Source: Mucilaginibacter cryoferens (GTDB lineage: Bacteria; Bacteroidota; Bacteroidia; Sphingobacteriales; Sphingobacteriaceae). Taken from it: 64,000 bases of DNA. The position numbers were made by a program, and so were the translations under genes. The notes under the pieces were generated by a model. That model did not search any database. It was not told where the DNA came from and saw only the letters and a program-made list of their open reading frames with translations. Positions 9,085 through 15,985 of this stretch are shown in pieces (the stretch's first letter is position 1; every line of letters begins with the position of its first letter). The DNA lies in assembly GCF_014205845.1 (NCBI RefSeq), contig NZ_JACHCR010000030.1, forward strand, positions 1-64,000, given 5' to 3'.

Positions 9085-10521
9085 TTACGTTGTTGTTCTC
9101 GACGGGTTGTGCAGCATATCGCTCATGTCGATAATCTTTTCATCAATCTCAGATACGCATTTATCCATCATGGTAATACATTCCTCCTGATCTACAAGAC
9201 CTTCTTTTTCGAGATTGATCAACCCGCGCAGTGTAGCTATAGGTCCCCTGATCTGGTGCGAGAGGTATGAGGAATGTTCGGATAGTTTCCGGTTTTTGAT
9301 CTGCAGATCTTTGGTGCGTTCGTCTATGATCTCTTCAAGGTGATGGTTAATACGATCCAGGTTGTCCTTCTGACGGGATACCTCACCATTAAGGAGCGTA
9401 AGTTGAGAATTAGTTTTGGCTTTGCGTTTTACATTGCCTACCAGCAGGCCTATCACCACAAGCAAAAGGCCTGCAACTATGGTTACGGCCCAAAATTTTG
9501 TCCTGTCGTACGCCTGTCGCTCGGCTGCGCGCTCACTTTCCTTTTGCTGCTCCTCCTGTTTCCGGGTAGCCTCAATCAGTCTCATTTGCACCGATGTATT
9601 GGTTTTAAAATTGGCGCTATCTACCTTGTATATCTCGCGCAGGTAAAACATTGCTTTAGCATAATCCTTGCGGTTATACTCCAGCTCGTAAGTAGTGTGT
9701 TTATAATCATATTCCAGTTTAGGATCTTTAACAAGTTGCGTGTAGGTTACGCCCTCTTTTACAATCCGCTCGGCATCATCAAATTTCTTCTGTATCATAT
9801 ACAACGATGCCAGCGTAAGATCGATACTGGCAATAGACTCATTCAGATCCATGCGTTTGGCAGCGGCGTTGGCATCCAGCAACAGGCTTAGTGATTTATC
9901 AAACTGGCGCAGCTGAAAATAAACCACGCCAATATTCTGACTGCACTGCACCAGGTTAACAGAATCTTTTAACTCGCTAAAAATAACTCTACTTTTCTCG
10001 TAATACTTAAGTGCCTGGCTGTAACTATTTTTACGGGTATAAACGTTACCAAGGTTAAGGTTAAGTGACGCAATTAAGGGGATATTATTTATTTTATTGG
10101 CAATAGCCAGCGATTTAAAAAAATAGTCGAGCGAGCGGTTAGTGTCGTGATCGCGGTAAAGGTTACCCACATTATTGTATACTTTGGCCTCACCGGCCAG
10201 GTTACCGGCTTTAACAAAAAAAGCAACCGCGCTTAAATAGTTTTCAAAAGATTTTTCGGGCTGATCGAGATAGTAATTGGCTAAACCCAAAACACGGTAA
10301 GCTTCGGCAATACCGTTATTGTAGTTTATTTTACGTGCCATTGCCAGGGCCTTGGTAGCATCCATAACAGATTGTTCCGGATCGGTTAACCTATTATCCA
10401 TAGCATGCTTGTTTACACTTATAACTTCATTGGTATCCAATTTAGTTACGCCATCCATATCGCTTGCATACAAGCTAAAAGCAGTAAAAAAAAACAAAAG
10501 AAATATGATGGTTCTTTTCAT
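9085..10521 (-). CDS. TPR sensor protein with a histidine-kinase-like H-box but no ATPase domain
   Basis: The protein has 478 aa with a signal peptide (MKRTIIFLLFFFTAFSLYAS). About 300 residues of tetratricopeptide-like helical repeats follow, then a transmembrane segment near residues 344-363 (FWAVTIVAGLLLVVIGLLVG), a coiled coil, and an H-box SSYLSHQIRGPIATLRGL with candidate phospho-acceptor His422. The protein ends only 56 residues after this histidine, so the HATPase_c catalytic domain of a normal histidine kinase is missing. The 240 bp downstream do not encode it. It may be a phosphotransfer/dimerisation-only protein or the partner of a kinase elsewhere. It is divergent from the peptide cluster at 11.08 kb. 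Confidence 0.8.
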   Translation of the reverse strand: MKRTIIFLLFFFTAFSLYASDMDGVTKLDTNEVISVNKHAMDNRLTDPEQSVMDATKALAMARKINYNNGIAEAYRVLGLANYYLDQPEKSFENYLSAVAFFVKAGNLAGEAKVYNNVGNLYRDHDTNRSLDYFFKSLAIANKINNIPLIASLNLNLGNVYTRKNSYSQALKYYEKSRVIFSELKDSVNLVQCSQNIGVVYFQLRQFDKSLSLLLDANAAAKRMDLNESIASIDLTLASLYMIQKKFDDAERIVKEGVTYTQLVKDPKLEYDYKHTTYELEYNRKDYAKAMFYLREIYKVDSANFKTNTSVQMRLIEATRKQEEQQKESERAAERQAYDRTKFWAVTIVAGLLLVVIGLLVGNVKRKAKTNSQLTLLNGEVSRQKDNLDRINHHLEEIIDERTKDLQIKNRKLSEHSSYLSHQIRGPIATLRGLINLEKEGLVDQEECITMMDKCVSEIDEKIIDMSDMLHNPSRTTT

Positions 10522-11080
10522 TAAAGCACTGTTACGATATATTGAATGGGAAAGTTATAAATTATACTTAAATATATTCAAAAACATGAAGAAAAAGATT
10601 GTTGAAAATTATTTTATATTTTTTAGTCGAAAATTAAAAAACATATCTATATTTGCTTTGTTAATTAACTGATATACAGTTGATTAATTTGTATATTATT
10701 GCGTGCTTTTTAATATTTTTTGACATAGAAAAAACCGTTCAGGCTACTTTTTAAGTAGTGAAAAATATTAAAAGGCGTTATATGTATACTAATACGCTAC
10801 CTGTTGCTTAATACTTTCTATTAAAGTATAACCATGCTTTAATTTTAACGACAATGTATCGTGCTTAAATTTAACAATTTATTTTTTTAAACCATGCAAA
10901 AATAATAACGAAAAGCATAAAATATTAAGTGTATTGCTTGCTGTTATTAAACAAAAAAGGGTGTAGAACATAACAATATTAATTTTTACAGGCTATTAAA
11001 AAAGCCTTAACATATTTTTGGGCCTACATGCTTAATTAATACTTAAAATAATAGAATACTAATATAAAATATTTATAAAT
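10522..11080. other. AT-rich 559-bp divergent intergenic region
   Basis: There is no credible ORF. The segment is strongly AT-rich and separates the TPR sensor gene (-) from the first peptide gene (+), so both promoters should lie here. Visible sites are a small hairpin AGGCT/AGCCT at 10990-11007 and TAnnTTTG-like boxes at 10648-10655 and 11023-11030 on the + strand. A long leader or a small RNA cannot be excluded by eye. Confidence 0.5.
11023..11030 (+). promoter_or_regulatory. Candidate -7 box (TATTTTTG) for the peptide cluster
   Basis: TATTTTTG matches TAnnTTTG and lies 50 nt before the first peptide ATG (11081). No TTTG -33 box sits at the usual 19-nt spacing, so the call is tentative. 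Confidence 0.35.
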
Positions 11081-11236
11081 ATGAAAAAGATCATCCTCTT
11101 AGCAGTGCTTGTATCGGGCACAGGAGTTTTATCATCAGCCGTTTTGTTGTCGCCAAAAAAAGTAGAGCAACCACAGGCTGCAAGATTTGTAAGAGTAGAT
11201 AACGGGTTTAAAAAAGACCTGGCCAACGCCGATTGA
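11081..11236 (+). CDS. Exported peptide 1, C-terminal KKDLANAD motif (51 aa)
   Basis: The translation begins MKKIILLAVLVSGTGVLSSA and ends NGFKKDLANAD-stop. The N-terminal 23 residues form a Sec-type hydrophobic signal; the mature part would be about 25-28 residues. The last eight residues match the ends of the next two genes and the repeat unit of the protein at 11712: basic pair, D-L, small residue, N/Q/T, A, D. The motif ends exactly at the stop codon. It is the first gene of a same-strand series with gaps of 45-67 bp and no visible terminators between members, so co-transcription is likely. I know no family for it. Confidence 0.75.
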   Translation: MKKIILLAVLVSGTGVLSSAVLLSPKKVEQPQAARFVRVDNGFKKDLANAD

Positions 11237-11303
11237 GACCGCGAATAGCTACCCATAACAAACAACAGAAATTAGGTTACACAGTACAAAAAATATAACG
11301 ATC

Positions 11304-11447
11304 ATGAAAAAGTTAATCACCCTCACCCTGGCAGTTTTATTTACGGGCGTAATATCATCTTGCAAAAAACAAGAGGCCGCGCCCAGCACAGCATCACTGC
11401 GCTCTTATGCCAATAACGCACGGAGAGACCTCGGTAACGCTGATTGA
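11304..11447 (+). CDS. Exported lipopeptide 2, C-terminal RRDLGNAD motif (47 aa)
   Basis: The translation begins MKKLITLTLAVLFTGVISSC and ends NNARRDLGNAD-stop. The signal sequence ends with Cys20 in a lipobox-like context (V-I-S-S-C-K-K), so this member is probably a lipoprotein, unlike its neighbours. The mature part would be only 28 residues. The terminal RRDLGNAD matches the KRDLGNAD of the 29-copy repeat protein apart from one conservative R/K change. Gaps are 67 bp to the previous gene and 45 bp to the next. Function unknown. Confidence 0.75.
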   Translation: MKKLITLTLAVLFTGVISSCKKQEAAPSTASLRSYANNARRDLGNAD

Positions 11448-11492
11448 TCTTTAAACATGATTTATAAAAACATTTAAAAAATTAAAAACGAC

Positions 11493-11648
11493 ATGAAAAA
11501 TCTCATCATCATAACCATTGTAAGCTTAACAACAGCTTCTGGTATTTTATCGTTGCAAACCACAACCAAAAAAATCGCTAAACCCGAGGCCGTTGCTCTT
11601 GCACCATCTGTCTCAGATTTTAGAAAAGATTTAGGCCAGGCCGACTAA
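11493..11648 (+). CDS. Exported peptide 3, C-terminal RKDLGQAD motif (51 aa)
   Basis: The translation begins MKNLIIITIVSLTTASGILS and ends VSDFRKDLGQAD-stop. The layout is as in peptide 1: a hydrophobic signal of about 20 residues, a Thr/Lys/Ala-rich spacer, then F-R-K-D-L-G-Q-A-D flush with the stop. The middle of the protein is not similar to its neighbours, while the tail is, which points to selection on the tail. Third gene of the putative operon. Function unknown. Confidence 0.75.
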   Translation: MKNLIIITIVSLTTASGILSLQTTTKKIAKPEAVALAPSVSDFRKDLGQAD

Positions 11649-11711
11649 TTATCACAACAAACATTTATAAACAAAATACTACATCCCCCAACACCCTATA
11701 TAATTACAAAC

Positions 11712-13058
11712 ATGAAAAAATCATCAATATTAGCAGCATTAGCATTAAGCACATTCATCACTTCATTTGCAAATGCTGATACCACTACCCCAAAAGCAAA
11801 AGCATCAACTACCCAAGCTACAGCTTTCACCGGCGGCCCTAAAAGAGATTTAGGCAACGCTGATTTCACTGGCGGTCCGAAAAGAGATTTAGGTAATGCT
11901 GACTTTGCTTTCACTGGTGGCCCGAAAAGAGATTTGGGTAATGCTGATTTCACTGGCGGTCCGAAAAGAGATTTAGGCAATGCTGACTTTGCTTTCACTG
12001 GTGGCCCTAAAAGAGACTTAGGTAATGCTGATTTCACCGGCGGTCCGAAAAGAGATTTAGGCAATGCTGATTTTGCTTTCACTGGTGGCCCAAAAAGAGA
12101 CTTAGGTAATGCTGATTTCACCGGCGGTCCGAAAAGAGATTTAGGCAATGCTGACTTTGCTTTCACTGGCGGTCCAAAAAGAGATTTAGGTAACGCTGAC
12201 TTTGCTTTCACTGGCGGCCCAAAAAGAGACTTAGGTAACGCTGATTTCACTGGTGGTCCAAAAAGAGATTTAGGTAATGCTGACTTTGCTTTCACTGGTG
12301 GCCCAAAAAGAGATTTGGGTAACGCTGACTTTGCTTTCACTGGCGGTCCAAAAAGAGATTTAGGTAACGCTGACTTTGCTTTCACTGGCGGCCCAAAAAG
12401 AGACTTAGGTAACGCTGATTTCACTGGTGGTCCAAAAAGAGATTTAGGTAATGCTGACTTTGCTTTCACTGGTGGCCCAAAAAGAGATTTGGGTAACGCT
12501 GATTTCACTGGCGGTCCGAAAAGAGATTTAGGCAATGCTGACTTTGCTTTCACTGGTGGCCCTAAAAGAGACTTAGGTAATGCTGATTTCACCGGCGGTC
12601 CTAAAAGAGATTTAGGCAATGCTGATTTTGCTTTCACTGGTGGCCCAAAAAGAGACTTGGGTAACGCTGATTTCACCGGCGGTCCAAAAAGAGATTTAGG
12701 TAACGCTGACTTTGCTTTCACTGGTGGCCCTAAAAGAGATTTGGGTAACGCTGATTTCACTGGCGGTCCGAAAAGAGATTTAGGTAATGCTGATTTTGCT
12801 TTCACTGGTGGCCCTAAAAGAGATTTGGGTAACGCTGATTTCACTGGCGGTCCGAAAAGAGATTTAGGCAATGCTGACTTTGCTTTCACTGGTGGCCCTA
12901 AAAGAGACTTAGGTAATGCTGATTTCACCGGTGGTCCGAAAAGAGATTTAGGTAACGCTGACTTTGCTTTCACTGGTGGCCCAAAAAGAGATTTGGGTAA
13001 CGCTGATTTCACTGGCGGTCCTAAAAGAGATTTAGGCAATGCTGATTTTGCTGCCTAA
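11712..13058 (+). CDS. Exported repeat protein with 29 identical FTGGPKRDLGNAD units (448 aa)
   Basis: A signal peptide (MKKSSILAALALSTFITSFA, likely cut after ...FANA) and a short linker (D-T-T-T-P-K-A-K-A-S-T-T-Q-A-T-A) are followed from residue 39 by 29 tandem copies of FTGGPKRDLGNAD. Fifteen junctions carry an extra F-A and the protein ends F-A-A. All 29 copies are identical in amino acids although their codons vary (GGC/GGT, CCG/CCA/CCT, AAC/AAT, TTA/TTG). Units mostly alternate 13 and 15 residues, an 84-bp higher-order repeat. The unit's KRDLGNAD half equals the C-terminal motif of the flanking small peptides. It could be a multi-copy precursor cleaved into identical peptides, or a repetitive surface protein. 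No known family recognised. Confidence 0.85.
   Translation: MKKSSILAALALSTFITSFANADTTTPKAKASTTQATAFTGGPKRDLGNADFTGGPKRDLGNADFAFTGGPKRDLGNADFTGGPKRDLGNADFAFTGGPKRDLGNADFTGGPKRDLGNADFAFTGGPKRDLGNADFTGGPKRDLGNADFAFTGGPKRDLGNADFAFTGGPKRDLGNADFTGGPKRDLGNADFAFTGGPKRDLGNADFAFTGGPKRDLGNADFAFTGGPKRDLGNADFTGGPKRDLGNADFAFTGGPKRDLGNADFTGGPKRDLGNADFAFTGGPKRDLGNADFTGGPKRDLGNADFAFTGGPKRDLGNADFTGGPKRDLGNADFAFTGGPKRDLGNADFTGGPKRDLGNADFAFTGGPKRDLGNADFTGGPKRDLGNADFAFTGGPKRDLGNADFTGGPKRDLGNADFAFTGGPKRDLGNADFTGGPKRDLGNADFAA
11826..13046 (+). repeat. Coding tandem array, 29 units of 39 or 45 bp
   Basis: Units start at TTCAC(T/C)GG. Fourteen of the 28 junctions before mid-array and after alternate between a plain 39-bp unit and a 45-bp unit carrying TTTGCT (F-A); 15 internal junctions are of the long type. 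DNA variation between units is synonymous at every difference I checked. Confidence 0.95.
12151..12501 (+). repeat. Recent 174-bp tandem duplication inside the array
   Basis: The sequence from 12151 matches that from 12325 without mismatch for about 177 bp, which is four repeat units. On both sides the match breaks at synonymous sites. This is a recent unequal-crossover or slippage event and shows that the copy number changes. Confidence 0.85.
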
Positions 13059-13109
13059 TCAAATCGTTTAAGCAATTGTTTCTTTAACAGCCTTTAACAA
13101 CGCAACAAC

Positions 13110-13280
13110 ATGAAAAAGATCATTATCGCTATAGCCATCGTATTAACATCAGGCATTACTGCCTATTCATTAAATACAAAAGCAACACCGGCCATTACCG
13201 AAAAAGCAAAAACCGAAACAGCTTCTTTCGCAGCCAAAACCGGGCACACTCCAAAAGCAGATCTGGCTACTGCCGATTAA
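13110..13280 (+). CDS. Exported peptide 5, C-terminal PKADLATAD motif (56 aa)
   Basis: The translation begins MKKIIIAIAIVLTSGITAYS and ends AKTGHTPKADLATAD-stop. The signal peptide is followed by a Lys/Ala/Thr/Glu spacer. The tail T-G-H-T-P-K-A-D-L-A-T-A-D aligns with the repeat unit T-G-G-P-K-R-D-L-G-N-A-D, linking this small gene to the 29-copy protein 51 bp upstream. It is the last gene of the series and is followed by a hairpin at 13292-13340. Function unknown. Confidence 0.75.
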   Translation: MKKIIIAIAIVLTSGITAYSLNTKATPAITEKAKTETASFAAKTGHTPKADLATAD

Positions 13281-13291
13281 TTCCCATATTT

Positions 13292-13340
13292 AACCGATGA
13301 CTGGTTGATGTGTTCTTCAACCTTTTAAAAAGCATCGGTT
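13292..13340 (+). terminator. Hairpin after the peptide cluster (possible terminator)
   Basis: AACCGATG (13292-13299) pairs with CATCGGTT (13333-13340), with an inner GGTTGA/TCAACC stem. There is no long T-run afterwards. A second small stem TCCCTG/CAGGGA follows near 13373-13391. The rest of 13281-13515 shows nothing else. Confidence 0.45.
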
Positions 13341-13515
13341 CGCTCCTGTTTCTTAAAAATAATTCTGCCTTCCCTGGATACTTCAGGGAATTTCTGTTTG
13401 GTAAACCGCCCTGGTTTTATACCTTATATATAGTATGCTTTTTGGGGACCAGTTTGAGAGACTCGGGTGTGAAGTACATTCGATAACTTTGAGGTGTGGG
13501 GTTAATCGCTAGTAG

Positions 13516-14127
13516 AAGACTCACCCCGACCAGGCTACGCCGGTCGACCCTCTCTCCGACTTCGTCGCATAGAGGGTGAAGATAATTTTTCTTTATATTT
13601 TCGATGGTACTAAAACACATAAATTTATAATCAACAATCCCTTCCTTTTAAATATGCCGTCCATCATCGACTTATGCAGAGACTTACGAAAAAGAGAGAC
13701 ACCTGCCGAAAAGCTATTATGGCAACACCTTAGAAACAGAAATCAATTTGATAAAAAATTTCTAAGGCAGTTCCCAATTTGTGTTCAATCAAATATCAGG
13801 GGTAATATTTACTATATCCCCGATTTCTATTGCATCGAAGCCCGGCTAGTAATAGAAGCAGATGGGCCGGTCCATCAATTCAAAAAAGATTATGATAGAA
13901 ACCGGGACGACGTACTATCATCATTAGGGCTTACTATTTTGAGATTTAAAAATGATGAAATATTAAATAATACAAGCTCCGTATTAGATAAAATAAGTAA
14001 ACATCTCCAATAATAGCTTAAGCCATTTAGTATAAAACATTCAAATACAACAAAAAACTTCCCGCACCCTCTATGCGGCGCAGCCGGAGAGAGGGTGGCC
14101 GCGGGTAGCGCCGGCGGGGTGAGTCTT
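13516..14127. mobile_element. Inverted-repeat unit carrying a DUF559 nuclease gene
   Basis: A GC-rich arm starting AAGACTCACCCCGACC and ending CGCATAGAGGGTG (about 13516-13578) is repeated in inverted orientation at about 14065-14127, ending GGGGTGAGTCTT. Between them lies only the DUF559 gene. Two further arm pairs with no gene between them occur at 14229-14374 and 24592-24737. It looks like a small passenger-bearing palindromic element; no transposase is present, so mobility is inferred. Confidence 0.65.
13654..14013 (+). CDS. DUF559 (Vsr-like) endonuclease-domain protein
   Basis: The protein has 119 aa from the ATG at 13654 (MPSIIDLCRDLRKRETPAEK); a longer frame to 13576 would begin inside the left repeat arm. 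Features of DUF559 are clear: the T-P-A-E-K-L-L-W-Q-H-L-R-N-R segment, FLRQFPI, and the PD-(D/E)xK-like core IPDFYCIEARLVIEADG, then H-Q-F and Y-D-R-N-R-D, ending with L-R-F-K-N-D-E. The fold is that of the very-short-patch repair and restriction-type nucleases; the DNA target is unknown. It is enclosed by inverted repeats, suggesting it travels with or processes that repeat. Confidence 0.88.
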   Translation: MPSIIDLCRDLRKRETPAEKLLWQHLRNRNQFDKKFLRQFPICVQSNIRGNIYYIPDFYCIEARLVIEADGPVHQFKKDYDRNRDDVLSSLGLTILRFKNDEILNNTSSVLDKISKHLQ

Positions 14128-14228
14128 AGCCGGTATACAGAGCCGATTGTAACTTTGCGCTAATACGTCGTCCTGAGTTGCAAAATCTGTGAAGGCTAAG
14201 GTGAATGGCGCATATGCATATCGGCGAC

Positions 14229-14374
14229 GACTCACCCCGACAAGGCTTCGCCCGTCTTCCCCTCTCTCCAACTTCGTTGCATAGAGGAGCAAAAAAAGAG
14301 AAAAAACTTCCCGCACCCTCTATGCGGCGCAGCCGGAGAGAGGGTCGCCGCGCGTAGCGCCGGCGGGGTGAGTC
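14229..14374. repeat. Second copy of the GACTCACC inverted-repeat unit, empty
   Basis: The left arm (GACTCACCCCGACAAGGC..., 14229-14288) and right arm (14312-14374, ending GGGGTGAGTC) match the arms around the DUF559 gene but enclose only about 20 bp. Together with the first unit they fill 14014-14452; nothing else is seen there apart from the promoter before 14453. Confidence 0.75.
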
Positions 14375-14404
14375 TTCTCCAGCGTTCAAATCAACCATAC
14401 TCTG

Positions 14405-14436
14405 TTCGCCCAAATCAATAAACATCAATATATTTG
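14405..14436 (+). promoter_or_regulatory. Putative promoter of the M20 peptidase gene
   Basis: TATATTTG (14429-14436) matches TAnnTTTG and a TTCG at 14405-14408 stands 20 nt upstream in the place of the TTTG -33 box. The ATG follows 16 nt later. Confidence 0.55.
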
Positions 14437-14452
14437 CCCCAAATTAAATACC

Positions 14453-15826
14453 ATGCAGCACATAAAACAATATGTTGATGAGCACAGGCAACGTTTACTC
14501 GACGAATTATTTGCCCTTTTGCGTTTCCCTTCGGTTAGTGCCGACCCTAAATACAAAGCCGACGTTTTAAATACTGCCGACTACGTAGCACAAAAAATGC
14601 GCGATGCCGGTGCCGATAATGTAGAGATCTGCCAAACGGCAGGTTACCCTATTGTTTATGGCGAAAAAATAATTGATGCCAGCAAACCAACGGTGTTAGT
14701 TTATGGCCATTACGATGTGCAGCCGGCAGATCCGTTGGAACTATGGCATACCCCTCCTTTTGAACCAACCGTACGCGACGGCAAAATTTACGCCCGCGGT
14801 GCCTGCGACGATAAAGGTCAGTTTTATATGCACGTAAAAGCATTTGAGCTGATGATGCAAACCGATACCCTGCCCTGCAATATCAAATTTATGATAGAGG
14901 GCGAGGAAGAGGTGGGTTCATCAAACCTGGGCATATTTGTAAAAGCCAATAAAGAAAAACTAAAGGCCGATGTAGTGTTGATCTCCGATACCTCGATGAT
15001 TAGCATGGAGCATCCGTCGTTAGAGACCGGTTTGCGTGGCTTATCGTATGTAGAGGTAGAAGTTACCGGCCCAAACCGCGATCTTCACTCCGGCGTTTAC
15101 GGTGGTGCGGTAGCCAATCCTATTACTATACTTAGTAAAATGATTGCCGCCATGCACGATGAAAACAATCACATCACCATCCCTGGTTTTTACGATGCCG
15201 TGATCGATCTCACGCCCGAAGAACGTACCGCCCTTAACAACGCCCCCTATGATGAGGCCGAATACAAAAAAGACCTTGATGTTGTAGAACTTTGGGGCGA
15301 AAAAGGCTACTCAACCTTCGAACGCACCGGCACCCGCCCTACCCTGGAGGTAAATGGCATTTGGGGTGGTTACATTGGCGAAGGCGCTAAAACCGTATTG
15401 CCATCAAAGGCCCATGCCAAAATATCTATGCGCCTGGTGCCCAACCAAACATTTGAGCAAATTACCCAGCTGTTTACCAAACATTTCCTGGCTATAGCAC
15501 CAGCCAATGTAAAGGTAAAAATAACCCCGCACCATGGCGGCGAACCTGCGGTAACCCCTACGGATAGTATAGCCTACAAAGCGGCACAAAAAGCCATTGC
15601 CGAATCATTCGGTAAAGACCCTATCCCAACCCGCGGCGGCGGTAGCATCCCTATCGTAGCTTTGTTTGAAGCCGAACTTGGCCTCAAAACCGTATTGATG
15701 GGCTTTGGTCTCGATAGCGATGCCCTGCACTCGCCAAACGAGAAATATGATATCTATAACTATTATAAAGGAATAGAAACTATCCCTTTGTTTCACAAAT
15801 ACTTTGCAGAACTAAGCGGTTTTTAG
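14453..15826 (+). CDS. M20-family dipeptidase/metallopeptidase
   Basis: The protein has 457 aa and no signal peptide, so it is cytoplasmic. The M20 two-zinc motif set is complete: GHYDVQPADP (His ligand and catalytic Asp), ACDDKGQ (bridging Asp), EGEEEVGS (catalytic Glu and Glu ligand), ISDTS (Asp ligand) and ALHSPNEKYD (His ligand). The lid or dimerisation domain lies between, with RDLHSGVYGG. This family hydrolyses dipeptides or N-acyl amino acids; the length and DVQPADPLELW segment fit the carnosinase-like dipeptidase branch. A strong terminator follows at 15862. Confidence 0.93.
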   Translation: MQHIKQYVDEHRQRLLDELFALLRFPSVSADPKYKADVLNTADYVAQKMRDAGADNVEICQTAGYPIVYGEKIIDASKPTVLVYGHYDVQPADPLELWHTPPFEPTVRDGKIYARGACDDKGQFYMHVKAFELMMQTDTLPCNIKFMIEGEEEVGSSNLGIFVKANKEKLKADVVLISDTSMISMEHPSLETGLRGLSYVEVEVTGPNRDLHSGVYGGAVANPITILSKMIAAMHDENNHITIPGFYDAVIDLTPEERTALNNAPYDEAEYKKDLDVVELWGEKGYSTFERTGTRPTLEVNGIWGGYIGEGAKTVLPSKAHAKISMRLVPNQTFEQITQLFTKHFLAIAPANVKVKITPHHGGEPAVTPTDSIAYKAAQKAIAESFGKDPIPTRGGGSIPIVALFEAELGLKTVLMGFGLDSDALHSPNEKYDIYNYYKGIETIPLFHKYFAELSGF

Positions 15827-15861
15827 GAGCACGTTTTTTGGACAATAGATAAAGGACTTAA

Positions 15862-15892
15862 CGGCCGGCGGATGATTTCGCCGGCCGTTTTT
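15862..15892 (+). terminator. Terminator with CGGCCGGCG stem
   Basis: CGGCCGGCG (15862-15870) pairs perfectly with CGCCGGCCG (15879-15887), loop GATGATTT, then TTTTT. The same core reappears after the next gene at 17851. Confidence 0.85.
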
Positions 15893-15985
15893 GCTTTATG
15901 ATCTGCAAAACGACAAAACAGAGCAGGATAGCTAATCAGATAAATTATTTTATGTTTGGCTTGCATCAACGTAAACCTATAAACC

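Noticed and set aside
11696..13039. A 447-aa open frame on the - strand opposite the repeat protein (ALPKSLFGPPVKAK repeats).
   Set aside because: It is open only because the repeat unit has no reverse-strand stops; it lacks a signal and a start context, and the variation between units is synonymous on the + strand frame instead.
11081..13280. Calling the peptide cluster a RiPP gene cluster.
   Set aside because: No radical SAM, ATP-grasp, YcaO, lanthionine synthetase or C39 exporter gene is visible in the window, and the leaders look like Sec signals.
14071..14428. Small - strand frames of 81 and 100 codons downstream of the DUF559 gene.
   Set aside because: They lie entirely within the GC-rich inverted-repeat arms; translations follow the repeat.
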